Counted from the stretch's first letter, positions 8,351 to 16,418 are shown. The stretch is DNA of 44,139 nt from Streptomyces acidicola (GCF_009377235.1 NZ_VMNX01000058.1:1-44139); one strand, 5' to 3'. Made by a program: numbers and translations. The notes: generated by a model not told the origin, from the sequence alone.

Positions 8351-9225
8351 CGGAAGAGCTCCTGTCTCGCGGCAGCCAGCAGATCCAGGCTGGCCGAGGT
8401 GTCGGCAGCTTGGGCTCGCAAGTAGTCAAACATGAGTTTGTAGCCCTGTACTTCGTCGGGCGCGTCAAGGTAGAGGCCTCGCTTGTGGAGTTCGAGGTAG
8501 ACGACGTTCACGCCGCTGAGCGGATCGCCCTCGTCGTCCCGGCCGAGAATCAGAAAATGCCCACCGGATCCGGCGGCGTGTGCGCCCGCAGCGCATCGCA
8601 GCACCTGGATGTCCACGTTGGGGCGGCGCGCCATGGACTGAAGATGATCGATCTGCTCGGCCATCACGTCATCACCGCCGACGGTTCGGCGCAGTACAGC
8701 CTCGTCGAGGACCACCCAGAGGTGCACAGCGGGAGAGCGATCCAGGATCGCCTGCCGTTTGATGCGGGCGTCCACCTTGTTCTCAATCAGATCCGCCCCG
8801 CCACGGGCGTCCTGTGCCCGATGCAGGGCAAGGGCGTAGTTCCGCGTCTGCAGCAACCCAGGCACCAGGGCGTTGGCGAAGACGTGCTCGTACTCGGCGA
8901 CATCCTCGAACGACAGCAGCGGGTCCATGACCTCCGGGACGGCGGGATGGTCCATCCACCAGCCGTTCTCCTGGTTCCGCACGAGCTGAACCAAGGCTGC
9001 GCGCTCCTGGGCCGTCGCGCCGCACGTATCGGCCAGAGCGCTCACGGTCGGCACTCTTAGCTTTGCGCGGTCCTGCCACGTCTCGTAGCGATTCACCGTT
9101 CCGACCGAGACTCCCGCGCGCTTCGCCACCTCGGACTGGGTGAGACCGGTCCGAGTACGAAGTGCCCTGAGGGCCCGGGCAATCTGCATACGACCGGCCG
9201 GTCCTGCTGAGCCTCGTACGGTCAC
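8347..9225 (-). CDS. XRE-family regulator with DUF5753 (Scr1-type) domain
   Basis: 292 residues from the GTG at 9225. GGAGG lies 7 nt before it, whereas the GTG at 9231 would be too close to that site. An N-terminal Cro/CI-type helix-turn-helix (LRTRTGLTQSEVAKRAGVSVGTVNRYE) is followed by a DUF5753 region with WWMD, FANALVPGLLQTRNYA and a conserved C-terminal GRDDEGDPLSGVNVVYLE segment. Expected to be a DNA-binding regulator acting with the DUF397 protein encoded right after it. It is divergent from the 9491 operon, with a 17-bp AT-rich palindrome at 9370-9386 between them that is a natural candidate for its operator. Confidence 0.9.
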   Translation of the reverse strand: MTVRGSAGPAGRMQIARALRALRTRTGLTQSEVAKRAGVSVGTVNRYETWQDRAKLRVPTVSALADTCGATAQERAALVQLVRNQENGWWMDHPAVPEVMDPLLSFEDVAEYEHVFANALVPGLLQTRNYALALHRAQDARGGADLIENKVDARIKRQAILDRSPAVHLWVVLDEAVLRRTVGGDDVMAEQIDHLQSMARRPNVDIQVLRCAAGAHAAGSGGHFLILGRDDEGDPLSGVNVVYLELHKRGLYLDAPDEVQGYKLMFDYLRAQAADTSASLDLLAAARQELFR

Positions 9226-9361
9226 GTTCACGCCTCCAACCAGGCCTTACCTGTCGCTGGGCTGGCCAGATGCCGAACCACCACGCCGAGCGTACGTGGC
9301 AGTCCGCGCCCCGGGTTCCTTCCCGAAGCCTTCACCCGACCGGGGGAAAACACCCCACCTG

Positions 9362-9386
9362 ACTATCGGTCATTGAATTTCAATGA
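9362..9386. promoter_or_regulatory. 17-bp palindrome next to a -10 box, candidate XRE operator
   Basis: TCATTGAA-T-TTCAATGA (9370-9386) is a perfect odd palindrome and strikingly AT-rich for this genome. On the minus strand it is followed 2 nt later by GATAGT (9367-9362), a possible -10 for the regulator gene, so bound protein would lie across the promoter spacer. This would allow autoregulation and control of the divergent operon. The symmetry is observed; the regulator assignment is inferred from position. Confidence 0.5.
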
Positions 9387-9490
9387 AACGGTACTCAACG
9401 AGCACCCGCCGTGCCGATCGAGCACGCGTGATCAGCGCGCGGATGTTCCTCGTAGACAGTGAACCTTCCTCGCGCTCTAGGGAGTTGACC

Positions 9491-9832
9491 GTGTTCAACG
9501 CCATCGCCCACGCTTTTCGCCTGGTCCAGGCTCTGCTGCGCCCACCCGGCCGACATCGCGTGGGTGAGCGGCCACCTGCCGCCAGGTCTGCGCAGACCTG
9601 GCCACTTCCGCTACTCGCGCCGCCCCACACCGTCATCGCGCCCACTGTCCGCCACTGGTACGAACCCATCGACGGCTCTGCCACCACCCTCGTCCGCCCG
9701 TACCTCAGGGCTTACGAACGACATGAGCAGGCACGGATCAAGCGGCTCCGGCGGGACACCCTGTGGTGCACCACGTACGGCCTCGACCTCGACACCCGCG
9801 ACATCCACGCTCACCTGGGAGCGGCATCGTGA
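9491..9832 (+). CDS. Small uncharacterised protein upstream of ATP-binding regulator
   Basis: 113 residues from GTG 9491, preceded by AGGGAG at 6 nt; the frame is also open back to ATG 9383, but that lacks a ribosome site and overlaps the operator. The product has a basic helical C terminus (RPYLRAYERHEQARIKRLRRDTLW) and a Pro-rich middle. No catalytic motif or membrane span. Its stop overlaps the next start as GTGA, so it is coupled to the ATP-binding protein. Similar short basic proteins accompany XRE/DUF397/HATPase sets in Streptomyces; function unknown. Confidence 0.65.
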   Translation: MFNAIAHAFRLVQALLRPPGRHRVGERPPAARSAQTWPLPLLAPPHTVIAPTVRHWYEPIDGSATTLVRPYLRAYERHEQARIKRLRRDTLWCTTYGLDLDTRDIHAHLGAAS

Positions 9833-10617
9833 ACGACGACACGCCCCGCGTACGGCTCCTGCCCTGGACCGGCGCCCACGGCCAGCCCTGCTTTCTCCTC
9901 ACGGACGGAGACGGTCCGGCCTCCCGGCACGCGGAACGGATCGAGAACCAGCAACTCGACCTCGCAGACCGGCTCCTCGGGCGAACAGGAGACGTGCTCG
10001 GGAGGCGCGATGCGAGGGCTGATGGGGAACTCGGGTCCCTGGCGGCTCAGTTGGCCGACGCCCTCGGCGACACTCTGCTCATCGCCAGGTCCCGAGGTAC
10101 ACGGCTCGCCGGAGTGCCGCGAGCCCGCCTGGACGGAACACCGGCGGTCTCCCTGTTGCCGGTGCAGGACTTCCCGGACGTACCGGCCGACAGCCCGCCC
10201 GCACCCCACGCGTATGCCCTGCTCACCTTCCCCGGCCACGACCTCGCCTCGGCGCCCGCCGCACGGCGCTACGTCCGTGACACCGCCCGATCGTGGGGCC
10301 TCTCGCCCCGTACGATGGACGACCTGGAGACGATCGCCGGAGAACTGGTCGCGAATGCCCTGGAGCACACTGACAGCGGCACCATCACGGTGACCTGCGC
10401 CCACACCGCGGGAACGGTCACGATCAGCGTGATCGACGAGGGACACGGCCCGGCGCCGGTGGCCGCACCCAGAACGCCGCCCGCCCCGGAGCGGGAGCAC
10501 GGGCGTGGGTTTCTGATCACGGACGTGTTGGCCGACCGCTGGGGGACACGCGAAACCGGCGCTGGTCTGATGGTCTGGGCCGAGATCGTCACCGGGTACC
10601 GGGCCTCACTGCCATGA
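9829..10617 (+). CDS. ATP-binding protein, HATPase_c_2 (anti-sigma-kinase-like)
   Basis: 262 residues from the GTG in the GTGA overlap at 9829. The C-terminal 130 residues form a Bergerat-fold ATPase of the SpoIIAB/RsbW type: N box ELVANALEHTDSGTITV, G1 box VIDEGHGPAPV, G2 box GRGFLITDVLADRWGT. The N-terminal part resembles other Streptomyces ATP-binding regulators encoded near XRE/DUF397 pairs. Proteins with this domain bind ATP and usually act as anti-sigma or partner-switch kinases; no partner is visible here. No sensor or membrane segment is seen. Confidence 0.8.
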   Translation: MNDDTPRVRLLPWTGAHGQPCFLLTDGDGPASRHAERIENQQLDLADRLLGRTGDVLGRRDARADGELGSLAAQLADALGDTLLIARSRGTRLAGVPRARLDGTPAVSLLPVQDFPDVPADSPPAPHAYALLTFPGHDLASAPAARRYVRDTARSWGLSPRTMDDLETIAGELVANALEHTDSGTITVTCAHTAGTVTISVIDEGHGPAPVAAPRTPPAPEREHGRGFLITDVLADRWGTRETGAGLMVWAEIVTGYRASLP

Positions 10618-10749
10618 TCCCCTGCGATCACTCCCACGCCCCTCATGCCGGACGCGGGAGGCCTCCAGCAGACCCTGTACCACCACCTGCTCTGAGGCCA
10701 CCCGGGCACAGTCGCCCACGCCCGTCCAGAGCGGGCGGGAATTGGCAGA

Positions 10750-10806
10750 TTTGGGACACTCGAGGGGCAAGGATCCCCAGGTGACACACACCGGGGCTGT
10801 CCCAAA
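10750..10806. repeat. Nested inverted repeat (hairpin)
   Basis: Outer arms TTTGGGACA (10750-10758) and TGTCCCAAA (10798-10806) are perfect. Inside, CCCC-A-GGTG (10775-10783) pairs with CACC-GGGG (10789-10796) around an ACACA loop. A GGGG before the CCCC can pair with it instead, so two folds compete. There is no T-run after it, so it is not a standard terminator. Confidence 0.5.
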
Positions 10807-11030
10807 CCAGCCACTCGCTGTCGTGGCCGACGGCGACAGTCGCGTCCATCTCGACGGGGCATGGACGTACCAGTGGGGAGATCGGCCGGGCCGAGGGCGG
10901 CCCGCCTATGAGAACCGGCTGCACCTGCCGTACGGCGAGCCCGTAGGCAACGGTCGCCCGCCTCAGCGCAACGGGCTCCCGAAGGCCGTCGGGCACGTGA
11001 CGCAACACTCGCAGAGCTCTCGGACTGCAC

Positions 11031-11059
11031 TCAACTTTAGACGGAATCTAAGCTAGGCT
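11031..11059 (+). promoter_or_regulatory. Candidate promoter with TTAGA-N5-TCTAA dyad
   Basis: TCAACT (11031-11036) and TAGGCT (11054-11059) are 17 nt apart, a reasonable vegetative promoter for the gene at 11089. The spacer holds TTAGA (11037-11041) and TCTAA (11047-11051), a 15-bp dyad of the size bound by Fur- or MarR-like repressors. The binding protein is unknown. Confidence 0.4.
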
Positions 11060-11088
11060 GGTTACACGGAGAGCTTGGAGGCCATCCC

Positions 11089-11520
11089 ATGTACGAACCG
11101 ATCCGCACCAAGTCGGTCCACACGATGGCCGGCACCACCCCCGACTTCCCTCACCGCTCCCGTGAGGAGGAGTTGGACATCCAGCTCGCGGGCCATCTCG
11201 CGGCGCTGCTGACCGTGACGGACGAGCTCCGCACCCTGGCTCCGTCCGACGACCTGGACGCGGCCGCGGAGCGGCTGGCCGGGCAGGTGGCCCGGTTGCG
11301 GGGAGGACTCCCGCCCGTGCGGTCGGCGGCGGCCGCCGCCGACCACGATCCGCACACCTCGGCGCTCCACCGGCGGGCACACGCCCTCGCGGGCCGCGCC
11401 CTGGTCGTCGCCGCCTCCCGCGCCGACACGGCGGCGGCGATCCTCGCGGCCGAGCGCATGGACGCGCACAGCGCGGCACTGGCCGTGGCCGGCCGGCGCG
11501 AGCTGAGCACCACCGGCTGA
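11089..11520 (+). CDS. Conserved helical protein of unknown function
   Basis: 143 residues; ATG 11089 is preceded by GGAGG at 7 nt. The product starts MYEPIRTKSVHTMAG and is almost wholly helical after residue 25 (REEELDIQLAGHLAALLTVTDELR..., then Ala-rich helices ending RMDAHSAALAVAGRREL). No signal peptide, membrane span or catalytic motif. I believe I have seen this start sequence in other Streptomyces genomes, but I know no function. It stands alone, with its own promoter-like sequence upstream and a hairpin 190 nt downstream. Confidence 0.7.
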   Translation: MYEPIRTKSVHTMAGTTPDFPHRSREEELDIQLAGHLAALLTVTDELRTLAPSDDLDAAAERLAGQVARLRGGLPPVRSAAAAADHDPHTSALHRRAHALAGRALVVAASRADTAAAILAAERMDAHSAALAVAGRRELSTTG

Positions 11521-11972
11521 CCTCCCCTCCCCTGCAGGGAGTGCCACGATCGGGGATCGGCCCCGGTCCCTGTGCACCCGCAGCAACAGGCGGACCGGGC
11601 GCCACACCACCGCGTACGGCGGGGCGAGGAAAACCCGTGGGGCCGAGCCCCGGTGTGCGAGGACGGCATGCGCGCGGGGACAACGCGGCGAAGCCCACCG
11701 CACGGTGAAGCGCCGGGGCCCGTCACAACCCCGGCGCTCCATGTCGCAGCACGTCGCCACCACCCCCAGCACCTGCCCGGCATCAGCCCAGCCGGAAACG
11801 GACGGGAAGGGAAACAACAGCCTTACGCCGCCTTCGAGTACCCCACCGAACCCGAAAACAATCGGCCACCGACCGGAACGCAGCGCTCCGGTTGCATACC
11901 GGGATCGGCTCGTCACCCTGCGTTCACCAGGCCACACAGGGAACTTTGCCTTCCGCGAGCACTCTCCCCGGT
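11521..11972. other. 452-bp intergenic region before the SBP-TelA-VWA operon
   Basis: No credible gene. It contains CTCCC...GGGAG around TGCA near 11529-11543, a 10-bp-stem hairpin at 11709-11738, and ACCGGA/TCCGGT arms (11872-11877 and 11887-11892) some 80 nt before the operon. I could not identify a convincing -35/-10 pair. Confidence 0.5.
11709..11738. terminator. Hairpin, probable terminator after 11089 gene
   Basis: AGCGCCGGGG (11709-11718) pairs perfectly with CCCCGGCGCT (11729-11738) over a 10-nt loop. There is no strong T-run, as is usual for Streptomyces hairpin terminators. It separates the 11089 gene from the next operon. Confidence 0.5.
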
Positions 11973-13049
11973 GTGAGACGCATCGCAGGAATCGTCCTGG
12001 CGGTCCTGTTGCTCGGCGGCGTGGTGGCGGCCGTCGTGGCAGGACGCGAGGAGCAGGACACGGGCACGGCAACGAAGACCGTGCGCATGGTGATCGGATC
12101 GGAGAAGGCCGAGTTCTTCGCCGATCCGGACGTGGTGAAGGCCCTCGCCGCCAAGGGCTACACCGTGAAGGCCGAGACCTCCGGGTCCTGGGCCATGGAG
12201 GGATTCGACCTCAAGGGGTACGACGCCGCCTTCCCGTCCAGCCAGGTGCCCGCCGCCGAGCTCGCGAAGAAGTACGGCGTGAAGCAGACCCTGGCGCGCC
12301 CCTTCTACTCGCCCCTCGTCGTCGTGGCCCACCGCAACGCCGCCGAGGTGCTGGCCGCGAACGGGCTCGCCACCCTCGACGAGCACCGCGGCACGCTGAA
12401 GATGGGTGCCTACCTCGACGCCGCCAGGGGCGACCGGACCTGGCAACAGCTCAAGGGCGCCGAGAAGTACGGGGAGCTGACCGGCACCCTCTACATCTCC
12501 AGCACCGACCCGGAGACCTCCAACTCCGGTGCCCTCTACCTCGCCGCCACCTCGTATGTCGCGGCCGGCGGCCGACTGGTGACGAGCGACGCCGACGTCG
12601 AGCGCGTGGCGCCCCTGATGCGCAAGCTGATCGCTGTCCAGGGCGCCCAGCAGTCCAGTACGGACGCGGTCTTCCGGGACTTCGTCAGCGGTGCCGGCAA
12701 CCCGCTGGTCCTGGTCTACGAGTCGCAGATCGCCGCGCTCCTCGACGACGACGGGCAGAGCCCCGGCGACATGGTGGTCCTCTATCCGGACACCACCATC
12801 ACCAGCGACCACACCGTCGTACCGCTCACCGAGAACGGCCGCGCGCTCGGTGAGCTCCTCGGCACCGACCAGGAGTTGCGCATGCTGGCCGTCCAACACG
12901 GCTTCCGGCCGCAGGACGCCGGCACCGAGTTCGCGTCGGCCGCTTCCGACCGCGGCACCTATCTCAAGCAGGAACTGAGCGGTGTCCGGCAGGCGCCCGT
13001 GCCCACCTCCGCGGTGCTGCACGAACTGGCGCGCCGGGCCCGCGGATAA
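11973..13049 (+). CDS. Membrane-anchored solute-binding-like protein
   Basis: 358 residues from GTG 11973, chosen because it places a signal anchor (RRIAGIVLAVLLLGGVVAAVVAG) at the very N terminus; the frame is open further upstream. There is no lipobox Cys, so the protein is probably anchored by the N-terminal helix with the rest outside the cell. The body looks like a periplasmic-binding-protein fold: VRMVIGSEKAEFFADPDVVKAL, then STDPETSNSGALYLA at 177-191, then LVLVYESQIAAL and VVLYPDTTITSDHTVVPL. The same TDPxxSNSG element occurs in the VWA lipoprotein two genes downstream. First gene of a four-gene operon (15 nt to the next start). Ligand unknown. Confidence 0.75.
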   Translation: MRRIAGIVLAVLLLGGVVAAVVAGREEQDTGTATKTVRMVIGSEKAEFFADPDVVKALAAKGYTVKAETSGSWAMEGFDLKGYDAAFPSSQVPAAELAKKYGVKQTLARPFYSPLVVVAHRNAAEVLAANGLATLDEHRGTLKMGAYLDAARGDRTWQQLKGAEKYGELTGTLYISSTDPETSNSGALYLAATSYVAAGGRLVTSDADVERVAPLMRKLIAVQGAQQSSTDAVFRDFVSGAGNPLVLVYESQIAALLDDDGQSPGDMVVLYPDTTITSDHTVVPLTENGRALGELLGTDQELRMLAVQHGFRPQDAGTEFASAASDRGTYLKQELSGVRQAPVPTSAVLHELARRARG

Positions 13050-13064
13050 CGGGGGAAGCAGCAC

Positions 13065-14240
13065 GTGACCACAGACAACGACACCTTCATACTCACACCG
13101 CCCGAGGCCGTCACTCCCGTGCCCCGGGAGAAGGCCGGCGGGCTCGTCCCCGTCGACGACGGGGTCCGTACGGACATGGAGCGCAAGGCCGCCGAGTACG
13201 TGCGGGGGCTCGCCGCTCTCGACGCCCGCTCCCCCGAGTTCGCCGGCAAGGTCGGCGAGATCACTGCCCTGGGCGCCGGTGAGATACGGACCGCGGCGGC
13301 GCAGTCCAACCGCATGCTGGAGCGCACCGTCCGCTCCCTGCCGTCCAAGGGCGAGGACGCCCAGTCGCAGGTGGCGGGCTCGCTCGTCGAACTCCGCCGG
13401 GTGGTGGAGGACCTGGACCCGCGTGACCTGCCGGCCGCGAAGGGGCGCAGGTTCCTCTCCCGGCTGCCGGGCGGCAACAAGCTACGCGATCACGTCGCCA
13501 AGTACGCCTCGGCGCAGGGCACGTTGAACAAGATCGTGGGCTCGCTGCGCGGCGGGCAGGACGAACTCCGCCGCGACAACGCCGCGTTGGGGACCGAACG
13601 GGTCCGCCTCTGGGAGTCCATGGGCAAGCTCCAGGAGTACGTCGTCCTCACCCAGGCCCTGGACACGGCCGTCGAGCAGCACATCGCGGGCGTGGAGACG
13701 ACGGACCCCGTGCAGGCCGACGCCCTGCGCGCCGACGTGCTCTTCCCTGTCCGGCAGAAGCACCAGGACCTGCTCACCCAGCTCGCCGTCTGTGCCCAGG
13801 GCTATCTGGCCATGGCCGTCGTACGGCGCAACAACGACGAGCTGATCAAGGGCGTCGACCGGGCCGCCACGACCACGGTCTCGGCTCTGCGGATCTCCGT
13901 CATGCTTGCCTCCGCGCTCGACAACCAGCGCAAGGTCGTCGACCAGGTGAACGCCCTGCGCGGCACGACCGAGGACCTGATCCGCGGGAACGCCGAGATG
14001 CTCGCCACCCAGAGCGGCGAGATCCAGCGCATCGCCGCCGACCCGGCCGTGGGCGCGGAGACCCTGCGCTCCGCCTTCCAGCAGATCTACCGCACCCTCG
14101 ACGCCATCGACACCTACAAGGTCCAGGCCACCGAGACGATGGCCGCCACCGTCGAGTCCCTCACCTCCGAACTCCAGCACGCCACGGCGTACCTGGAGCG
14201 CAGCCGCTCGCAGGGCGCGCTGGAGGGAGGGCTCGGATGA
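13065..14240 (+). CDS. TelA family (toxic anion resistance) protein
   Basis: 391 residues; GTG 13065 with GGGGGAAG upstream. The protein is long, helical and coiled-coil-like and matches the TelA family in layout: IRTAAAQSNRMLERTVRSL, LVELRRVVEDLDPRDL, then a central helical block ending in TTVSALRISVMLASALDNQRKVVDQVNALRGTTEDLI. TelA proteins were named from plasmid tellurite-resistance loci. Comparative genomics (work of Aravind and colleagues) places them in membrane-linked stress systems together with VWA-domain proteins. Biochemical activity is unproved. No membrane span; cytoplasmic. Overlaps the next gene as ATGA. Confidence 0.85.
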   Translation: MTTDNDTFILTPPEAVTPVPREKAGGLVPVDDGVRTDMERKAAEYVRGLAALDARSPEFAGKVGEITALGAGEIRTAAAQSNRMLERTVRSLPSKGEDAQSQVAGSLVELRRVVEDLDPRDLPAAKGRRFLSRLPGGNKLRDHVAKYASAQGTLNKIVGSLRGGQDELRRDNAALGTERVRLWESMGKLQEYVVLTQALDTAVEQHIAGVETTDPVQADALRADVLFPVRQKHQDLLTQLAVCAQGYLAMAVVRRNNDELIKGVDRAATTTVSALRISVMLASALDNQRKVVDQVNALRGTTEDLIRGNAEMLATQSGEIQRIAADPAVGAETLRSAFQQIYRTLDAIDTYKVQATETMAATVESLTSELQHATAYLERSRSQGALEGGLG

Positions 14241-15829
14241 CGCGCGGAACACGGCCGAGAACACGGCAAAGAGGACGTACGAAAGGACGTACGACAGCGC
14301 TCGCCGTCACTCTCGCCGCGGCGGCGGCCCTCCTCACCGCCTGCACGGCCGAGGAGCAGGCACCCAGCGACCCGGGCAAGCCCGTCCCCGGCACCCTCCG
14401 CGTTCTCGCCTCCAGCGAACTCGCCGACATGACAGCGGTGTTCGAGCAGGTGGAGAAAGACACTGGCATCAAGGTCCGCCCCACCTACACGGGCACCCTC
14501 GACGCGGTCGACCTGCTCGCCGAGGGCAGGGCCAAGGAGAGGTACGACGCTCTCTGGCTCTCCTCCAACGACTATCTGCGCCTGCGTCCGGAGGCCGCGA
14601 AGCAGATCGTGTCCGAGACGCCGGTGATGTCCAGCCCGGTCGCGATCGGTGTGGAGCCGGGGACCGTACGGGAGTTGGGCTGGAAGCCGGACGACGTCAC
14701 CTGGTCGGACATCGACGAGGCGGTCGCCGACGGCAAGCTGACCTACGGCATGACGGACCCCTCCCGCTCCAACTCCGGTTTCTCCACCCTCATCTCGGTG
14801 GCGTCGGGCCTGTCCGGAGCCCAGTCCGCGCTCACCGACGCGGACGTGGAGAAAGCCACACCGAAGTTGAAGGAGTTCTTCAAGGGGCAGCAGCTGACGT
14901 CGGGGTCGTCGGGCTGGCTGGCTCAGGCGTACGACCGGCGCGGTGACGTCGACGCGCTGCTCAACTACGAGTCGGTACTGAAGGCCCGCAAGGACCTGAC
15001 GGTGATCCGCCCGCGTGACGGGGTGGTCACCGCCGACTACCCGCTCTCCTCGCTCGCGTCCACGGGCCAGGAGGTCCGCGACGACGTCCGCCGTCTCACC
15101 GAGGCCCTGCGCACCCCGGAGATCCAGCGGCTCATCACCGACCGCACCCTGCGCCGCCCGGTCGTCGCCTCCGTGCCGCTCGGGCCGGGGCTCGACAGCG
15201 GCAGACGGCGCGAACTGCCCTTCCCGGGCGCCCGTTCCGTCGCCGACGGGCTCCTCGACGCGTACGACAACGAGCTGCGCCGCCCCTCCCGCACCGTGTA
15301 CGTCCTGGACACCTCGGGCTCCATGGAGGGCGAGCGCCTCGACCGGCTGAAGACCGCTCTCACCGAGCTGACCAGCGAGTTCCGGGACCGGGAGGAGGTG
15401 ACGCTGATGCCGTTCGGGTCGGAGGTGAAGTCCGTGCGCACCCATGTCGTACGGCCCGAGGACCCGGGGGCCGGGCTCGACGGCATCCGTGCGGACACCC
15501 GCAGGCTCAGTGCCTCCGGCGACACAGCGATCTACACCTCGCTGGAGAAGGCGTACGAGCGCCTCGGCGCAGCCGACCGGGACACGTTCACGTCGGTCGT
15601 GCTGATGACGGACGGCGAGAACACGGCGGGCGCGGGCCCGGAGGAGTTCGACGACTTCTACGCCCGGCTCACCGGCCACCAGCGGGACATCCCCGTCTTC
15701 CCCATCCTCTTCGGCGACTCCGACCGGGCGGAACTGGAGCACATCGCCGACCTGACCGGCGGCCGCCTCTTCGACGCCCAGCAGGGCTCACTGGACGGCG
15801 CCTTCGAGGAGATCCGTGGCTACCAGTAA
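14237..15829 (+). CDS. Lipoprotein fusing solute-binding-like and VWA domains
   Basis: 530 residues. After a basic, hydrophobic leader, the lipobox LLTAC places the lipidated residue at Cys36. Residues about 50-315 form a solute-binding-like module (LRVLASSELADMTAVFEQVE, YDALWLSS, TDPSRSNSG at 173-181). Residues 353-528 are a von Willebrand A domain with a full metal site: DTSGS at 358-362, Thr430 in SGDTAIYTS and Asp459 in MTDGE. Expected outside the cell, tethered to the membrane, binding partners in a metal-dependent way. Starts in an ATGA overlap with TelA and ends 14 nt inside the next gene, so translation is tightly coupled. Confidence 0.85.
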   Translation: MTRGTRPRTRQRGRTKGRTTALAVTLAAAAALLTACTAEEQAPSDPGKPVPGTLRVLASSELADMTAVFEQVEKDTGIKVRPTYTGTLDAVDLLAEGRAKERYDALWLSSNDYLRLRPEAAKQIVSETPVMSSPVAIGVEPGTVRELGWKPDDVTWSDIDEAVADGKLTYGMTDPSRSNSGFSTLISVASGLSGAQSALTDADVEKATPKLKEFFKGQQLTSGSSGWLAQAYDRRGDVDALLNYESVLKARKDLTVIRPRDGVVTADYPLSSLASTGQEVRDDVRRLTEALRTPEIQRLITDRTLRRPVVASVPLGPGLDSGRRRELPFPGARSVADGLLDAYDNELRRPSRTVYVLDTSGSMEGERLDRLKTALTELTSEFRDREEVTLMPFGSEVKSVRTHVVRPEDPGAGLDGIRADTRRLSASGDTAIYTSLEKAYERLGAADRDTFTSVVLMTDGENTAGAGPEEFDDFYARLTGHQRDIPVFPILFGDSDRAELEHIADLTGGRLFDAQQGSLDGAFEEIRGYQ

Positions 15830-16418
15830 GTTCCTCGGGTACGTCGAGTCCCGCAAGAACCTCACCGGCAGCGCCCTCGGGCTCGTCGGGCTCGCGCTGA
15901 CCTTCACCGGAGTCGCGGGCGTGTACTGGCCGGTCGTGGTCGTCGGCCTGTACGGCGCGGGCGCCCTGATCGCCCCGCCCGAACGCCCGCCCCTGCCGGA
16001 CTTCCCGGACCCGTCCGCCCAGCTCGACGAGGTGCGCGCCGACTTCGGCCGGCTCCGCGACTATCTGGCGGACATCGAACTGCCGCCCGCCGCCTCCGGC
16101 CGTCTCGCCGAGCTGACCGACCTGCTCACGGCCCTCCTCGACCCCGGCTGGGTCGCCGAGGTCCTCGCGCAGGACCCGGAGGGCATGCACGCCCTGTCCA
16201 GGGCCGTGCGGCAAGACGTACCCGAGGCGGTCGACACCTTCGTACGGACCCGGTGGTGGACCCGGCTGTCGCCGGGGACGGATCCGCCCGAGCATCACCT
16301 GGAGCGCCAGCTCTCCGCACTCCAGGAGGAGCTCACGAGGCTGGCGGCCGCACTGCGGGACACCGAGGCCCGGAGGCAGGAGTCGCACACGCGCTATCTG
16401 GAGGGCCGGTCGGGGTAG
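15816..16418 (+). CDS. Small membrane protein of the TelA-VWA operon
   Basis: 200 residues from GTG 15816, with GGAGGAG 5 nt upstream inside the VWA gene. Two adjacent membrane helices (SALGLVGLALTFTGVAGVYW, and WPVVVVGLYGAGALIA) form an N-terminal hairpin. It is followed by a cytoplasmic helical domain with LDEVRADFGRLRDYLADIELP, a central Trp-rich turn VRTRWWTRL, and a C-terminal coiled coil. Last gene of the operon, with a strong hairpin 70 nt downstream. It could connect the extracellular VWA/SBP proteins to cytoplasmic TelA; that is inference. No family recognised. Confidence 0.7.
   Translation: MATSKFLGYVESRKNLTGSALGLVGLALTFTGVAGVYWPVVVVGLYGAGALIAPPERPPLPDFPDPSAQLDEVRADFGRLRDYLADIELPPAASGRLAELTDLLTALLDPGWVAEVLAQDPEGMHALSRAVRQDVPEAVDTFVRTRWWTRLSPGTDPPEHHLERQLSALQEELTRLAAALRDTEARRQESHTRYLEGRSG

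Larger units (their letters stand above)
10618..11088. other. 471-bp intergenic region
   Basis: Short frames exist on both strands (for example + 10742-11056 and - 10643-11008), but none has a good ribosome site or recognisable product. The region holds a structured inverted repeat at 10750-10806 and a promoter-like segment at 11031-11059 that serves the gene at 11089. Confidence 0.5.

Noticed and set aside
10742..11056. 104-codon plus-strand frame in the gap before 11089
   Set aside because: No ribosome site, overlaps the structured repeat and the promoter-like sequence of the next gene, and no recognisable product. Not fully excluded.
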